Positions 38,605 to 50,274 of a stretch of 64,000 nucleotides of DNA are shown here, piece by piece. Position numbers and translations under genes: made by a program. Below the pieces are notes generated by a model. It worked only from the letters and a program-made list of their open reading frames with translations. It was not told the DNA's origin and did not search any database. The DNA is from Saturnia japonica (Eukaryota > Arthropoda > Insecta > Lepidoptera > Saturniidae), in assembly GCA_033032175.1 (NCBI GenBank), contig CM065311.1:4953190-5017189 (forward strand). The letters run 5' to 3'. Every line of letters begins with the position of its first letter. Within the stretch, counting starts at the first letter, position 1.

Positions 38605-38850
38605 TAGTAAAACTAGCTGAGCCCGCGGCTCCGCTTGCGAGGATGACATAAAAACGCGTAGTGATCATAAAAATCGTAGTTTCTTAAAACTTAAATGACT
38701 TTCTATTGAATGAAGATATTGTGATATTTTTTGGACAAAGATCAAGTAGTTATGGACTAAATTAAATAAAAATATTAATAAAAATCTTTCCAGCAGTTTT
38801 TGCGTGATGTGCGCATAAGGGCAACCCCCTATAATTTTATTTATATAGAT
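38605..38850 (+). repeat. Dispersed repeat (ACTAGCTGAGCCCGCGG type)
   Basis: AAAACTAGCTGAGCCCGCGG opens a repeat common in moth DNA. Related motifs are GACGCGAGTGAAGCCGCGGG at 43860 (reverse) and GACGCGAGCGGAGTCGCGG at 28115. It encodes nothing. Confidence 0.6.
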
Positions 38851-40077
38851 TATAATCATAACGTATAGCCTAGTTTTCTTGGAAATAAATAAATCAAATA
38901 GTATCAGTCAATTCTACTTCACAGAAAATTACAATCTGATATAATGTCATATGTTTTTTATTCTTTATAAGTTATGGCCACAATCTTACCTGATGTTAAG
39001 TTATATGATGATGGTAGTACGCTACGCCTAGGGAATGAACTGTCAAAGATCATGAATTGCCTTTTATTTCCTGTGTATAAAATTTCATCCCAATCGGTTA
39101 AATATATTTTTATACTTAATTATTTTTTACGATTTTCAAAGTACCTATTAAAATTCTTATAACCCATCAATTCAGAAAGGAAATGAGCTTCCCTTCCAAA
39201 AAATAAAACATAATCCTAATCGTAACACAGCTTATTATAAATTTGGCCTTTTAATCTTGTCACCGAAAAAATAACCATCAATAACTATTCAATTATAGCT
39301 GCTTCCAAATAAAACAAACAATAGATAACAGAATAACAAAAAATATCGCAGAAGCAATATCTTCCATTATGAAAACGTCTTATTATTTCCTCGTTTATAT
39401 ATTAATAATCGTCGATATATTATGTGGCTATTGTAACTCAGCAATCTACCTTCATACAATGCCAAAATAGGAAGAGAAATTAATATGAGAAATTCCGATA
39501 GCAAATATTTAATAACTGTTACGAAAGGGTGTTTCTATATAATCTGCCGTGGGCTTTGACTAATTGCTTCCAATAGGGGCTTCCGCTAATTTAACGTACA
39601 AATAGGCACTGTAACATATAGCAATAACTTTAAGAAATACTTCAGTCACGATTTCTTTAGCTATGATAAGAGGAAATTTATAATTGAATTTATTTATTGT
39701 TCAAATTAACTGGTTCTTTTTACGATAATACAAGCTGCATATGAAACATAGCTGCCTGGTTTTCATTATTGTACATTTTAAGTATTTCGCCTATTTTAGT
39801 TCGTAAGTAAAAATCACATATTTTAATTTATAGTCACTTTTACCTACTATTTTGTCATATTTATGTAATATTTTACTATGACTGTAATTTGAATTAGTAT
39901 TTTTATAACTTATAGCTACTTTAATATTGCAACATGTTACATTAGCCAATAAAAGTGTAAATGAAACTGTATTGTAGTCCTATTATATTTACTATTTATT
40001 TATTACCCATAAAATATCTCACATCTAAAATTTATCTTATAAATAAATATAAAATAATATCAACAAGCAGAACTTAC

Positions 40078-40138
40078 TTTCCACGAACAATATTGTAATC
40101 ATCCAAAGTAATTTCCAAAGAATCGACGAATCTGTCAT
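40078..40138 (-). CDS. nAChR subunit coding exon 1 (signal peptide)
   Basis: The ATG at 40138 opens 20 codons, MTDSSILWKLLWMITILFVE, a short hydrophobic stretch typical of a signal peptide. They are followed by one base and a GTAAGT donor. The single leftover A combines with GA at the start of the next exon to give Arg, so phase and position fit an N-terminal exon. The link rests on phase, strand and the signal-like sequence rather than on a conserved domain, and the exon is short. It is therefore likely but less certain than the other exons. Confidence 0.72.
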
Positions 40139-40369
40139 ATTGAGAGTAGGGCACAATATCTCTTTAACCTTGAAACGTTCGCTCTGAATATTTTGAATCA
40201 ATCATTTTATTTATTTTGCAATTTGTACACAAACATTTTTATAATTATACTATTTCCGTAAATAATAACGGTATGTAGGAAATGGCAAAAAATAAATAGA
40301 TTTAAGTGATAAATTTTTATAACGTTCGTAAAATATTAACGACGTAAGTAAAAGTTGCGTATGCGTGGT

Positions 40370-40510
40370 AATTGCGGCAGCATCGCGTAGCGGCGGCGGA
40401 CGCGGCGGCTTTCGTAGCACTGACAACGAGAGGCAACTAACTCGTAACTACCCCGCGACCGCTACAGGGCGCACAGTTGCTACGCTGTGTGCTACGCGCC
40501 TGCGAAGATC
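40370..40510 (-). promoter_or_regulatory. GC-rich block upstream of the receptor start; candidate promoter / 5' UTR
   Basis: A short GC- and CpG-rich block stands out in very AT-rich surroundings, about 240-370 bp upstream of the receptor ATG. On the minus strand it contains TCAGT (40419-40423), the arthropod initiator consensus, in TTGTCAGTGC. I see no clear TATA box. Location and composition suggest the receptor promoter or 5' UTR; this is inference. Confidence 0.35.
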
Positions 40511-40689
40511 ACTTCGAAAAATGTAGTACTTTCACCAGTAGGATTATATTAATTATATAATACAGTAATTATTACTTATTCAACATTATATAAGTATTTT
40601 CAAAACCAGATAACTTGACAGTAACTATAAATTTAAATTGCAGATTATTATTTTAATATTAAAGTTGAAATGAAATTGTAATGAAGTTG

Positions 40690-40930
40690 AGGTGAAATGG
40701 TAAGAAGTTGAGGGGTAATAGTTTAGCATAGCATGGGCATGTCATGAAGTAACTAGATGAATGTTAAATACGAAGGTGGACGAATACAGGAGGAGTAGAG
40801 CAAGACCGAAGAAGGGATGTATGGATTGTGTGAGGAATTATATGTTTATAAAAGGCGTGAATACTGACATGACAGCTGATAAATGAGAGTGGAAGAGGAA
40901 AATATGTAGTGCCTACCTTACTTAGAAGAA
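40690..40930 (+). repeat. Non-LTR retrotransposon fragment
   Basis: The stretch with AGCAAGACCGAAGAAGGGATGTATGG and GAAGAAGGAG at its end resembles decayed (K/R)RPKKGWMDC-type tails of retroelement ORFs. No frame stays open. The assignment is by resemblance only. Confidence 0.4.
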
Positions 40931-41285
40931 GGAGAAAATTATTACGATAACTGCTTTATAATAATGAAAACAACGTTCTTATTATACTTTCAAATATTAT
41001 TTATCCAGGTTTGGATTACGTTCGAAATTTAAATACAAATACTATTTAATAACAAATTAACTACAACAAGAAATTCAAAACATAACTTAATACATAATCA
41101 ATAAAAACGTTCTCGAAAAGACATTTAAAATTTTTACTACTTATAGTATTTCGTTAGCTACTTAGTGTACGTAATCATCATCGTGCGTAGGGGCATTTCG
41201 CGAAATTTTCTTAAAAATTGATATTTACAAGATATTCTCAACTAACAATAAATTTGCGGGGTAGTAGGGATTTGTACACGACTTG

Positions 41286-41542
41286 CGGCTGTTTTCAATA
41301 ACATATCTGAGTTTACTATACCAGGTTAGTAAATATTTTTAATAAGTACTGTCTTTAACATAGGACTAATATCGGCTTCCCTCTTATCTATACCAACTAT
41401 AGGATATGGATAATGGATGTATATTATGTAGATACGAAAAAATATCCATTGACAGGTTTAAAAAAAAAGTAAGGACAAAAGGTTATATTTGTCTATCTTT
41501 AGTAATTGAGACAACGGACAGATAGGTTATTGAAAACGGCTG
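41286..41542. mobile_element. MITE, copy 1 (GTTTTCAATAAC ends)
   Basis: The left end GGCTGTTTTCAATAACATAT and the reverse complement of the right end, AGCCGTTTTCAATAACCTAT, form terminal inverted repeats around about 220 bp of AT-rich sequence. A second copy lies at 49351-49600 in opposite orientation; internal motifs (AAGATAGACAAATATAACCTTTTGTCC and CTATCTATAC-like parts) match. Confidence 0.8.
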
Positions 41543-41564
41543 TAGATCACTACCACCATTCTTA

Positions 41565-41745
41565 ACCATCAATCCATGCCCGTCACAGTGACTCTCTTCG
41601 GTTTGACGAGTTTCGAGATCAACCAGTGTATATCCAGTAGCCGAGCAACTTACAGGCCGGCATGAGGCGACGACCCTCGATCGTTGTCATTGTTTTTGGA
41701 TTGTACTGTGCGTACCATAAAATACAGTGCAGTCATTTTTTCGTG
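41565..41745 (+). repeat. Dispersed repeat, recurring family
   Basis: GTCACAGTGACTCTCTTCGG, GTATATCCAGTAGCCGAGCA, AGGCCGGCATGAGGCGACG and TTGGATTGTACTGTGCGTAC align with 43220-43370 and 50770-50860. Confidence 0.65.
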
Positions 41746-41869
41746 CTAATAAATAAAATAGTACATTCTACACGTGTATAATGTCGAAACACAGTCGCCC
41801 CGTTGAACTGGCAATCTAGCCCACTTACCGATTAGCCAGCCACTACACTCGCAATCTGGATTCTCAGTA

Positions 41870-41884
41870 CCCCCCCCCCCCCCC
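41870..41884 (+). repeat. Homopolymer of 15 C
   Basis: An uninterrupted C run in AT-rich DNA, rare enough to mark a likely length-variable and sequencing-sensitive site. Confidence 0.9.
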
Positions 41885-42289
41885 GCACAGACACGGACAG
41901 TCTTTATAGTTCATAAAGCTTACAGAATTTTACCTGTTTTATAGATATTTGCCATATATAACTAACTATATCTACTGGTGGTAAACGTTAACAAAAGTAG
42001 TAGATGATACTATAAACCTTTACAATAAAGAAAAATGTATGCACTTATGAACGCACGCAAGAAGTTATTGTTCATTAGCGTAATAAAATAAAAGTAACTA
42101 CATAAATTTACTTTTTTTCTGTAAATATAAAAATTAGTAAAATGATTTCACATTATTATCGATGGCTAAGTTTATTATGTTGCACTTATGTCACATGATG
42201 TGCACGCAGTTCTCAATTTTAACCTTTACTAAGCACGCCAAAATAAGTATAACTTCAAACAGTGTAAATTAGAGAAACCTTTATGTGTA

Positions 42290-42560
42290 GTTTTTTGATG
42301 TAAAACATCTAATACGGCTAGTCAGTCCGATTGTTGGACCCAATATTCGTGGATGTTGGCGTGGTGTAGCTATGGCCAACGTTGAGGGTGTGGGGCCGAG
42401 TTCACCCATTTTTATTAGACATACTGGATCATTTCAATGTTTCACGTTAAAACATGGATATATTAAAAGCGGTTGATTGGGATCGCGACCACCGTACACA
42501 TAGTAATAAAATAAACAACTTCACAGTGACTTTATTTTGGGTACTGCTGGTACAGTCAGG
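42290..42560 (+). repeat. Dispersed repeat, recurring family
   Basis: TGGATCATTTCAATGTTTC, GGTTGATTGGGATCGCGACC and the block TAGTAATAAAATAAACA are the reverse complement of parts of 48830-48950, so two copies face each other 6 kb apart. The 87-codon open frame is not a gene. Confidence 0.7.
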
Positions 42561-43179
42561 TAATCAGACACACACAAACTTTTTTAAATATTTAATAAGA
42601 TGTTACACATCTACCGGGTGTCCCTTGAAGACCAACTTTTTTTCTAAATGTAATCAAATACATACTTTAAAAATCCTAACCTTTTCACATATCATTTTTA
42701 TTTCTTCCAAATCTTAATGATATAGATTGTAAATTAACTGCCAATTTGTAATTACGTATCAAAATTATTCCAAACACGCAAAAAGTTTACAAAATTTTAA
42801 TATTCTATCTTAGAACTCTACACATTTATTTCCGTGAACAATTTGTTTGTAAAAGTGGCGTCTAGCAGAGTTCGCGAACGAACCAACAAGTTTAGAACTA
42901 AAATGTACATTAATGCTTCCTCGGGACCTAAAAAGAAAACTAAGAAAGCCTCCGCACATTTATAGCAAGACACAATAAAACTTTGTCGACTAGAACGTTT
43001 AAAACAAAAGATGTTATACACTTATATATGTTTATGCAGAATTCGATAGATAAAGTTTAAAAACTGATTACTGTTGTAACTGTAAAGTTAGAAAATGTAT
43101 ACATATGATTTTAAAAGTGAAATTAAGACGAAATATTAGCAAGGAGTAGAGAGAGAGTAGTGGAGTGGTAGGGACCTGC

Positions 43180-43390
43180 GACCGACTGGATCAACGACCA
43201 ACATACACACAGTGGCCAGTGTGAGTGACTCTATTTTGGTTTGTCGCGTTTCGGGATCGGTCAGTGTATACCTAGCTGCCGAGAGGCTTGCAGGCCGGCA
43301 TGAAACCGACGGCCGATGATGGATTGTTGATTTCTCGGTGGTCACCATTGCCTTTGTATTCTGCAGTGCTAACCATCAGGCAAATTGCTA
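43180..43390 (+). repeat. Dispersed repeat, recurring family
   Basis: GAGTGACTCTATTTTGG, CGTTTCGGGATCGGTCAG, GTATACCTAGCTGCCGAGAG and CAGGCCGGCATGAAACCGAC match 41585-41670; GGTGGTCACCATTG matches the GGTGGTCGCCGTTG of 50815. Confidence 0.7.
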
Positions 43391-44739
43391 TCACTTTGCA
43401 GTACTAGTACTAAAAAGAATGAATTTTAAATCTTTTGTCTTTAAATCACTCAATGTAATTAGTTTTATGTAATTTCAATTATTTAAAAATAAAAATCTTA
43501 GCGAATGTTATATCTCAGGACTTGTTTAAAATACGTTTGTCGTTCCTTTTACACTGTAAGTGAGCACTAAGGAAGGATTTTTGGAAATTAAACCCCTAAG
43601 GTGGTGAAAAGGGAGATGAAAGATGTATGAAAATCGTCATTTTTGAAGATAGAACTATGGAAATTGGTATTTAGCAATTCAGTTAGAAAGCAAAAAAGAC
43701 GTGTTTCAGATTCATACCTAGGGGTGTAAAAGATAGGGTGAAAGTTTTTATAATACAAGTCGTTACATCTATTAGCCAAAGGCAGTACCAAAAATTGCAT
43801 TCTTAATAAATTTATAACATGGGATGTATAATATAATATAATGGAACATAACTCAAATATGACGCGAGTGAAGCCGCGGGCAAAGCGCTAGTATAGTATA
43901 TAATATTACTTAACCTATACATTAATAACTTAACCCTTTCATCACAACGCAATAAAAATGAATGAAATGTTGACAAAACAAATGTAAATACAATAAAAAT
44001 ATTGGAAGAAAAGAAAACTTCATACAAATAAACTGATTTAGAATATATGGGCACAACTCTATTGTAATACAATTTTTTTTATTATGCTAAGTTTTAAGTA
44101 AGTTTAATTGTTCTAAGCTTAACTTTTTTACCTATAGGTGGTAAAGACTATGGGATAAGCATCTTCATATAACTTTAATCTTTATCTAAAGAGCTATTAT
44201 AATATTATATAGTTTATTTCGATAGAAACAAGTACGAGAAGCATCTTATAAATAACTTTTTTATAAAGAGACTATTTCCAGATATTTTTCTGGGGCCGAT
44301 TCAGTATGCTACTAAAGTAAAATAAAGCCTGAATAAAATGTATTTGCTTGTTCCTTTCAGTTTTGTAAGATCATATATGTAGTATATATTAAATCTATAT
44401 GTGGGATGATATAATATTACGTCAACACTTGTGGGACTATTGTGTGTGCTTGTCAGACGTGAGAAGTGACAATTTTCTACTTGATAGATTTGCTCGCTCC
44501 AGCTGAGCTGTCAGTACGTCAATATTTTGTGTATACGTGACCATTTGTTAAGGTACTGAAAACGGGATATGTTTGTATTTTCTTCATTATTTAGTAAATA
44601 ATTGTTTTAAAAAAACTTTACAATCATATTATATAGTTCTTCTTCTTACTAACTTGGCAACTAGTCCTGTTTATTGAAGACCATTACTGATATTATCGAG
44701 TGAATATAAAGTGTCCTAGGCTTAATGAATTCAGTATTC

Positions 44740-44945
44740 TAACAAGATGGTGGATCCCTTCTTAGAACTATCCTAACTTAGAACCCATGTCATTATTTTC
44801 AATCCTCTTCACTTGTGCACAATAACCAAGCTTTATTACGCAAAATGCCACCTGTAACACACAATATTGGGATAAACAATACAAATTTATGAATATAAAA
44901 CAAAAACGACTATAAGATAGTCTGAGAAGCCGCCAAAAACTCATA
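44740..44945 (+). repeat. Dispersed repeat shared with 29820-30050
   Basis: AAGATGGTGGATCCCTT, CACAATAACCAAGCTTTA and ACGCAAAATGCCACC match the earlier copy. It is followed directly by a LINE 3' end. Confidence 0.6.
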
Positions 44946-44954
44946 TTATATGGT

Positions 44955-45150
44955 TGTTTTCATCATCATCATCATCATTTCAGCCGCAGGACGTCCACTG
45001 CTGAACATAGGCCTCCCCATAGATCTCCAGAGCGACCGATCTTGTGCGGCCTGCACCCAACGGCTCCCAGCGACCTTTATTTTGTCATCTTTCCATCAGC
45101 GCCATACCACGCCGATCCGCCATGAGTTTTCGGGTTTGATCTGATATCTT
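44955..45150 (+). repeat. LINE 3' end beginning with (ATC)n
   Basis: ATCATCATCATCATCATTTC is followed by AGCCGCAGGACGTCCACTGC and TGAACATAGGCCTCCCC, then CTCCAGAGCGACCGATC. This CGTCCACTGCTGxACATAGGCCTCCCC signature is a very common lepidopteran non-LTR element, here reading from its simple-repeat end. Confidence 0.75.
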
Positions 45151-45332
45151 TTGAGTCCTATTGCTACGGTGAGTTTTAAAGAACTTGGACCCAACCGCAT
45201 GGACAGTTTCTACCAGCCTATTACTAATATCATCTACGGAAACGCAACTATCTAGGCAATCGAATTGGTTTTTCAATTATTTTTTTGGTTGTTTTAATTA
45301 TCTAATATTTTATTCGTTTCAGGAACAACCTA

Positions 45333-46931
45333 CACTCATCAAAAAAGTCTAAGCAACATGTACTAATTTAAATTTTAGGATGGTTCTTCACATTATAACG
45401 TTGTATTTTATTTTTAAAATAATATATTTAGGGTTCTATGATGTAAAAATAACAGCTGTTGTCTTTATGAGTTCTTTTAATAACAGAAATGAACAATATT
45501 AGAATATACTGTAGAAACTAAGATACATAAGAAACTAAACTTTTTTCTTAAAAAATGAAATTTCTAAAGAAAATGTATTTATTGTGAAAGAATAGAACAA
45601 TTTAATACAAAATATGGGCTTCTCTGCTATTCAGAACTTGTCGGCAACGATTATTCATTGAATTAATGAGACTGTTTATGTCATCTTGCGGTATTCGCTC
45701 CCAATGGAATTGTAGTAAATCCTTCAGCTGTTGGGTTGTTGTCGCTCCGTCCAAGTCCTTCAAAACACGTCTCTGGAGCATGTCCCATGCGTGCTCGATG
45801 GGGTTGAGATCTGGCGATTGTGCAGGCCAGGGCAATACCCGGATGTTCTCCGTTGCAAAGTATTCACTGGTTCGCCGAGCTGTATGTGAACGCGCATTGT
45901 CATGCATTAACCTAAAATCGGAGCCAAAGGTTTGTGCAAATGGGTAGACATAAGGTCTGAGAATATCCTCAATGTAATTTTCAGCATTCATGTTTCCATT
46001 TACAAAAACGAGCTCAGTTCGCCTGTTCTTCATAATACCCGCCCATAACATAACGGTTAAACCGCTGTATGGATGAACTTCCTGAACGCACCTGAGCCTT
46101 TCAGTACTTCCGGGCCGACGATACACTCGCACCCTTCTTGTATCAGGCTTAAACCCGAATTGCGACTCATCGGAAAACATAATTTTATCCCATTGTTCCT
46201 GAGTCCATGTTATGCGTTCTCTACACCATTCATATCGACGAGCGCGATTCCCGTGACGTATCGGTGGGCACCTGATTGGGCGTCGAGCTCGTAGGCCGTA
46301 CTCATGCAGTCGATTTCACACAGTTTGAGGACTTACATCAACACCACTTGAAATTTGTAGCTCAAACTTATCTCTCGAGCGGTTAACATCGGCTGGCGTC
46401 TTGCAGTCAGTTGTATGTACCGGTCTTGCCGAGTGGTTGTACTTCTTTTACGGCCTGGATGCTGTTCAGCGGGTTCTCCTGTATTATTGTAGCGCTGCCA
46501 TAGACGACAAATAACACTTCTACGAATCCCAAAATGTCGAGATACTTGAGATTGATTACTTCCCGCTCGCAACATCCCTACAGCTCTTTGCATTTCATCT
46601 GCTATCAAATGACGTCGCTTCATGACGTAAAGAATATCTAACAATTCAATTTTGTCGCTAACTTTATTTAAATGGTTGGTAAAATTATAAAATCAAGACT
46701 AAACGTATCAATTAAAACGCACTTAAATTCAAACAAATTCGCAGTCATTTGAATTTTATGAAAAAACAAAACATAATCAAATTTTTTTTTTACAACCAGC
46801 CAGTATATCATCAATAACAAAAAAGTTTACTTACCTACCGCACTTTGTTTGAGTAAATATTTAGAAATTAATTAATATAAATGGAAAAATTTGTAATATC
46901 ACGCATGTTGCTTAGACTTTTTTGATGTGTG
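45333..46931 (-). mobile_element. Tc1-like element, complete ends, 1599 bp
   Basis: The left end is CACTCATCAAAAAAGTCTAA followed by GCAACATG; the right end reversed is CACACATCAAAAAAGTCTAA followed by GCAACATG. The terminal repeats are thus about 28 bp with one mismatch, flanked by TA on both sides (45331-45332, 46932-46933). Size and TA duplication are typical of Tc1. It carries one broken transposase on the minus strand. Confidence 0.93.
45602..46623 (-). pseudogene. Tc1-like (DD34E) transposase with frameshift and stop
   Basis: From MKRRHLIADEMQRAVGMLRA (46623) the N-terminal paired-like domain continues through RLWQRYNNTGEPAEQHPGRK to LTAREIS, where the frame is lost near 46370. The correct frame then reads ELQISSGVDVSPQTV, a TGA where Arg is expected, NRLHEYGLRARRP, WCRERITWTQEQWDK and MFSDESQFGF onward to HILY and the stop at 45602. 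Catalytic residues are intact: SDES, MHDNARSHT and SPDLNPIEHAW, with 34 residues between the second Asp and Glu. The net span (1022 bp) is one base short of a whole number of codons. One indel and one nonsense change disable it. Confidence 0.92.
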
Positions 46932-48789
46932 TATTATGCCTGGCCTCCAGGACTAAGGTTTTTTTAGGTTGGTTGTACAATTGTATTATATAGTTACTGT
47001 GACATCTTAACATCGAGTTTGAATGCTGTTTGTTACTTATTACAATATTTAAAAAATACACAATAAATTAAAAACATTAATAATGAAACTTGAGTGTAGT
47101 TTTTATATAGTATAAGTGCAGTAAAAAATTGCCAAAAACATGACATAACTATACGATGATTATTGTATATTTGTGTTTTAGCGATGTAGGGTCACAGTTG
47201 CTAGTTTTTTATAAAACTGGGCAACGGTACAAATGTCCAGGACTGCTGGAAAACAACACATTCCCGTTAAAAAAGGAACGTATGGTCACATTATGTACAA
47301 CTAATACGAAACATTTTTCTACTGTATTCTTGTGGTGTTAGTTTATATTTTCAACGCAAGAAAGAATACCAAAAAAAGTAAAGTAAAGAAACAGTTCTAA
47401 TAAAATTGCTGCCAGAACTCGTAATTAAAACCAGTATGTTTTAAATTCAACGAGTTTCAATAGTAGCGAGAGTTCCACCGCGGTGATCATTCAAACGTGA
47501 AAATTGAAACTAATCAATTAGGAAACGCCTGCTCACAGCTAGAAACCATATTATATTTTTGAACATTATTTATTGTATTTTTCAAATAGTGTTCGCGAAT
47601 TATTATCGATATGATTTTTTTTTTTGTATTGTACCGGTAATATCTAATTCTATGTTGCCCTAATTATGTATACTTATTCATTGTAAAATTAAAAAAGAGC
47701 AATTTATCAAAATCCTATCAATCTAAATTAAATGTATTCTTTCTATATTATGTGTAGGTACGTAAATATTTGAAAACCTTTCTCTTCTTCTATCGTGTAT
47801 TTTTACCATCCTAGTCTTAATTTTCCTTTCTTGGGGCAGTTGTATCTTTTCCATATGTAGACCTATCGTCTTCATGCCTCTATTTACCGTTCTCATGCAG
47901 GTGGTTTGTTTTTTACCGCGATCTTATTTATGGTTTTTATTTTCATAACAGATATTGTCATGATAACTTCGTTGCGGCACATAATTTCGCAACTTTAAAT
48001 TAATACTCCTTGAATATGCTTATTACTTAGTTATCAACTCGGTCCATCTTATCATAGTCATTAGATTTCCTTTTGGGCCAGTACTCAGATCAATAAAGAA
48101 GCACTGACCTTATTTTTCTATAGAATTCCTTTAGTTAAGCCTTATTTGGGTTTGTTTAAAATAATATTTTACCCACAAGAAACTTATAATTGAAAAATAA
48201 TTTATTTTAACCTAACAGGTACCTAACCTAAATCTTTACTTAGCGCAATGACGTTAGCGGATTAAGGGCTACCCTTGTGAATTAAAAATAGATTTATCTA
48301 ATACGGGTCACTTCATACCTTAGTCCTTAAGGTCAAGTAAATGGTCTTGAAGACGTGATTTATCAAACAAAGATAAATTGGTGGTCCGAGTCTCATTGTG
48401 GCGAGAGGCGGGTAAGTCGCTCGTTATTCGAGACTTGTCTCTAAATGCTATTACGTCACGCGAAGGAACCTAATGGCAGATGATGTATAGTATACATCCA
48501 TTACAACTATTATCAAAAGCGACAGGATAATTGCGGTAGACAGTGATTTAGAATAGAAAATGATTTATCTGTCTATTAATTTTACATTGCATTTGCTTAG
48601 CACATTTTATGAACATTTACCACAAATAAATACTACAATAAATTAATTTTAAGAGAGATGTCCTTCGTAATTATTATTAGAAATATTTTCGGTCTTTTCG
48701 TACCTACTAAAACTAGTTATAATAAGGTAAATAAGTTGGCCGTCACGAAACACTCGGCAGCTGTGAAACATCTTAGTGAATATTTAAAA

Positions 48790-49060
48790 AAAACACCTGG
48801 TGATCCCGGAACACGACAAACCACAACAAAGTCACTGTGAAAGTGTTTATTTTATTACTATGTGTATGGAGGTCGCGATTTCTACCAACCGTTTTTAATC
48901 TATCCATGTTTTAACAAGAAACATTGAAATGATCCAGGCTGTCTATTAAAAATAAAAAAAGCGAACTCGGATCCGACCAAAGCGTCGCAACAGCCAACAG
49001 CCGCCAGCATTGTGTCCAATAACCGGTCTAACCCGCCACATTAGCTTTTTCACATCAAAA
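48790..49060 (-). repeat. Dispersed repeat, recurring family (reverse copy)
   Basis: TGATCCCGGAACACGACAAA, AAGTCACTGTGAAAGTG, TATGGAGGTCGCGATTTC and ACATTGAAATGATCCAGG are the reverse complement of the 42290-42560 copy. It shares GATCCCGGAACRCGACA with 205 and 4150. Confidence 0.7.
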
Positions 49061-49109
49061 TTTAAGAACCCCCACACAAATGACTTGAACTAAGATACCT
49101 CTGTTGTAA

Positions 49110-49330
49110 GTTGATGATAAGTTGGTTATCCTGCAGTTTCCAGATGATGCTGTAGCATCAAGTCAAGGTTACCATGTTCTTGCAATATCATTGAAGAAGT
49201 ATGCTAACAAATTTTGAGTCAATTAGACCTATACAAGTTGTTCACATCACTTCATCAACTAGAAAAAGGCTGAATCTCTGCAAACGGCTTAACACATTTT
49301 TTTAAATCATAGCTAAGAACACTCGATCGC
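49110..49330 (+). repeat. Dispersed repeat pair with 50275-50500
   Basis: CCAGATGATGCTGTAGCATC, CAATATCATTGAAG, CATCAACTAGAAA and CGGCTTAACACATTTTTTTA align with TCAGATGATGCTGCAGCATT and the following sequence at 50320. Two same-strand copies lie 1.2 kb apart, separated by the MITE. Confidence 0.7.
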
Positions 49331-49350
49331 GAATCATATTAATCACTAAT

Positions 49351-49600
49351 GGCCTCTTTCAATAACCTATCTAACCGTTGTTTAAGTTACTAAAGATAGA
49401 CAAATATAACCTTTTGTCCATACCTTTTTTCCAATAACCTATCAATGGATAGATTTTGGTATCTACATAATAAATATCCATATCCTATATAGCTTGAATA
49501 GATAAGAGGGAAGCCAATATCTGTCTTAAATTATAGATAGTACTTATTACAAATATCTACTAATCGAAGATAGTAAACTCTATGTTATTGAAAACGGCCG
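49351..49600. mobile_element. MITE, copy 2 (GTTTTCAATAAC ends)
   Basis: It starts CTCTTTCAATAACCTATCTA and ends TGTTATTGAAAACGGCC. It is an inverted copy of 41286-41542, with AAGATAGACAAATATAACC and GATAAGAGGGAAGCC in common. Confidence 0.78.
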
Positions 49601-50274
49601 TAAATGTGTACAGTTATTATTAAAAACTTGTCTTCAAATGTTTGTAACGCCATAATATTACTACACAATAGTAACATTGTATGAAGAAATAGATGCATTT
49701 AATAATCTCCCAAGTCAGCTAAAGCCGTAAAACCCGTTGAAATAAAAATTACTTGGATAACCGCGTAACATTCTCAACTAGAGTTACATTTTATATGCCT
49801 CAAGAGACCATTGCCTTACAACTCGGTGTGGTAACTACGTTAGCATGCAAAAAAGGATAGAAGGTTAATTGAAAAAAAATTGTGTGCAGTTCACACGTGT
49901 TAGAAGTGAGACATTCAGAAAACATAAAAATATTCTTATAAATGATACACATGAACAATATACTACGCTGGCTATGATGTATTTTTCCAAGGTTTCGTAA
50001 TACGCAAGCGAATACACACGTACTAACGCATAAGTAAAGAAGAGACTGAGATAATAGGAAACACTTTATAATGTATTCTGTGTCATTTTTTAACAGGCTA
50101 ATAAATCCTATAGATACACGTGTTTATCGCTTTTTTGTGTCACTTTTTCGTTTCATCGCATTTCAAATCACAACGGTACTAAAGAATTTTTATATTCAAA
50201 AACTCCCAATATAGGTAACCCGTCTATTAAGACCATTCCAGTGGGCCCAAAAACGACATCTCTGCTGTTACTAG

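Larger units (their letters stand above)
30287..40077. other. Receptor intron 1 (9.8 kb)
   Basis: Contains LINE 3' ends (30.4 and 34.8 kb), the recurring repeat at 31.2-31.4 kb, SINEs at 32.1 and 35.2 kb, retroelement tails at 32.97 and 34.2 kb, and a GCCCGCGGCTCCGCTTGC repeat at 38.62 kb. A block at 36695-36880 with AATATGGCGAATTCTCGAAG is of unknown nature. No exon was recognised. Confidence 0.6.
3807..40138 (-). other. Gene locus: divergent alpha-type nicotinic acetylcholine receptor subunit (8 coding exons, 3' end not found)
   Basis: Subunit of a pentameric, acetylcholine-gated cation channel of the Cys-loop family, expected in the neuronal plasma membrane. Eight exons join in one frame to 357 residues: signal peptide (about 1-20), extracellular ligand-binding domain with a 13-residue Cys-loop (C153 to C167), adjacent cysteines C217/C218 (the hallmark of alpha subunits), TM1 (about 237-258), TM2 starting at GEK (about 265-284), TM3 (about 299-321) and the start of the cytoplasmic loop. 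Every junction phase matches. The locus covers more than 36 kb, with introns of 9.8 and 15.1 kb. The sequence is divergent (for example TWLSHGIYVSVCDINVEQ and YIIKLRRRPMFYVF). From memory it resembles the divergent alpha9-type group of insects more than alpha1-alpha8, but I cannot fix the orthology. The TM4 exon is missing from my model. Confidence 0.93.

Noticed and set aside
45666..46294. Plus-strand open frames at 45666-45947 and 46073-46294
   Set aside because: They are antisense shadows of the Tc1 transposase.
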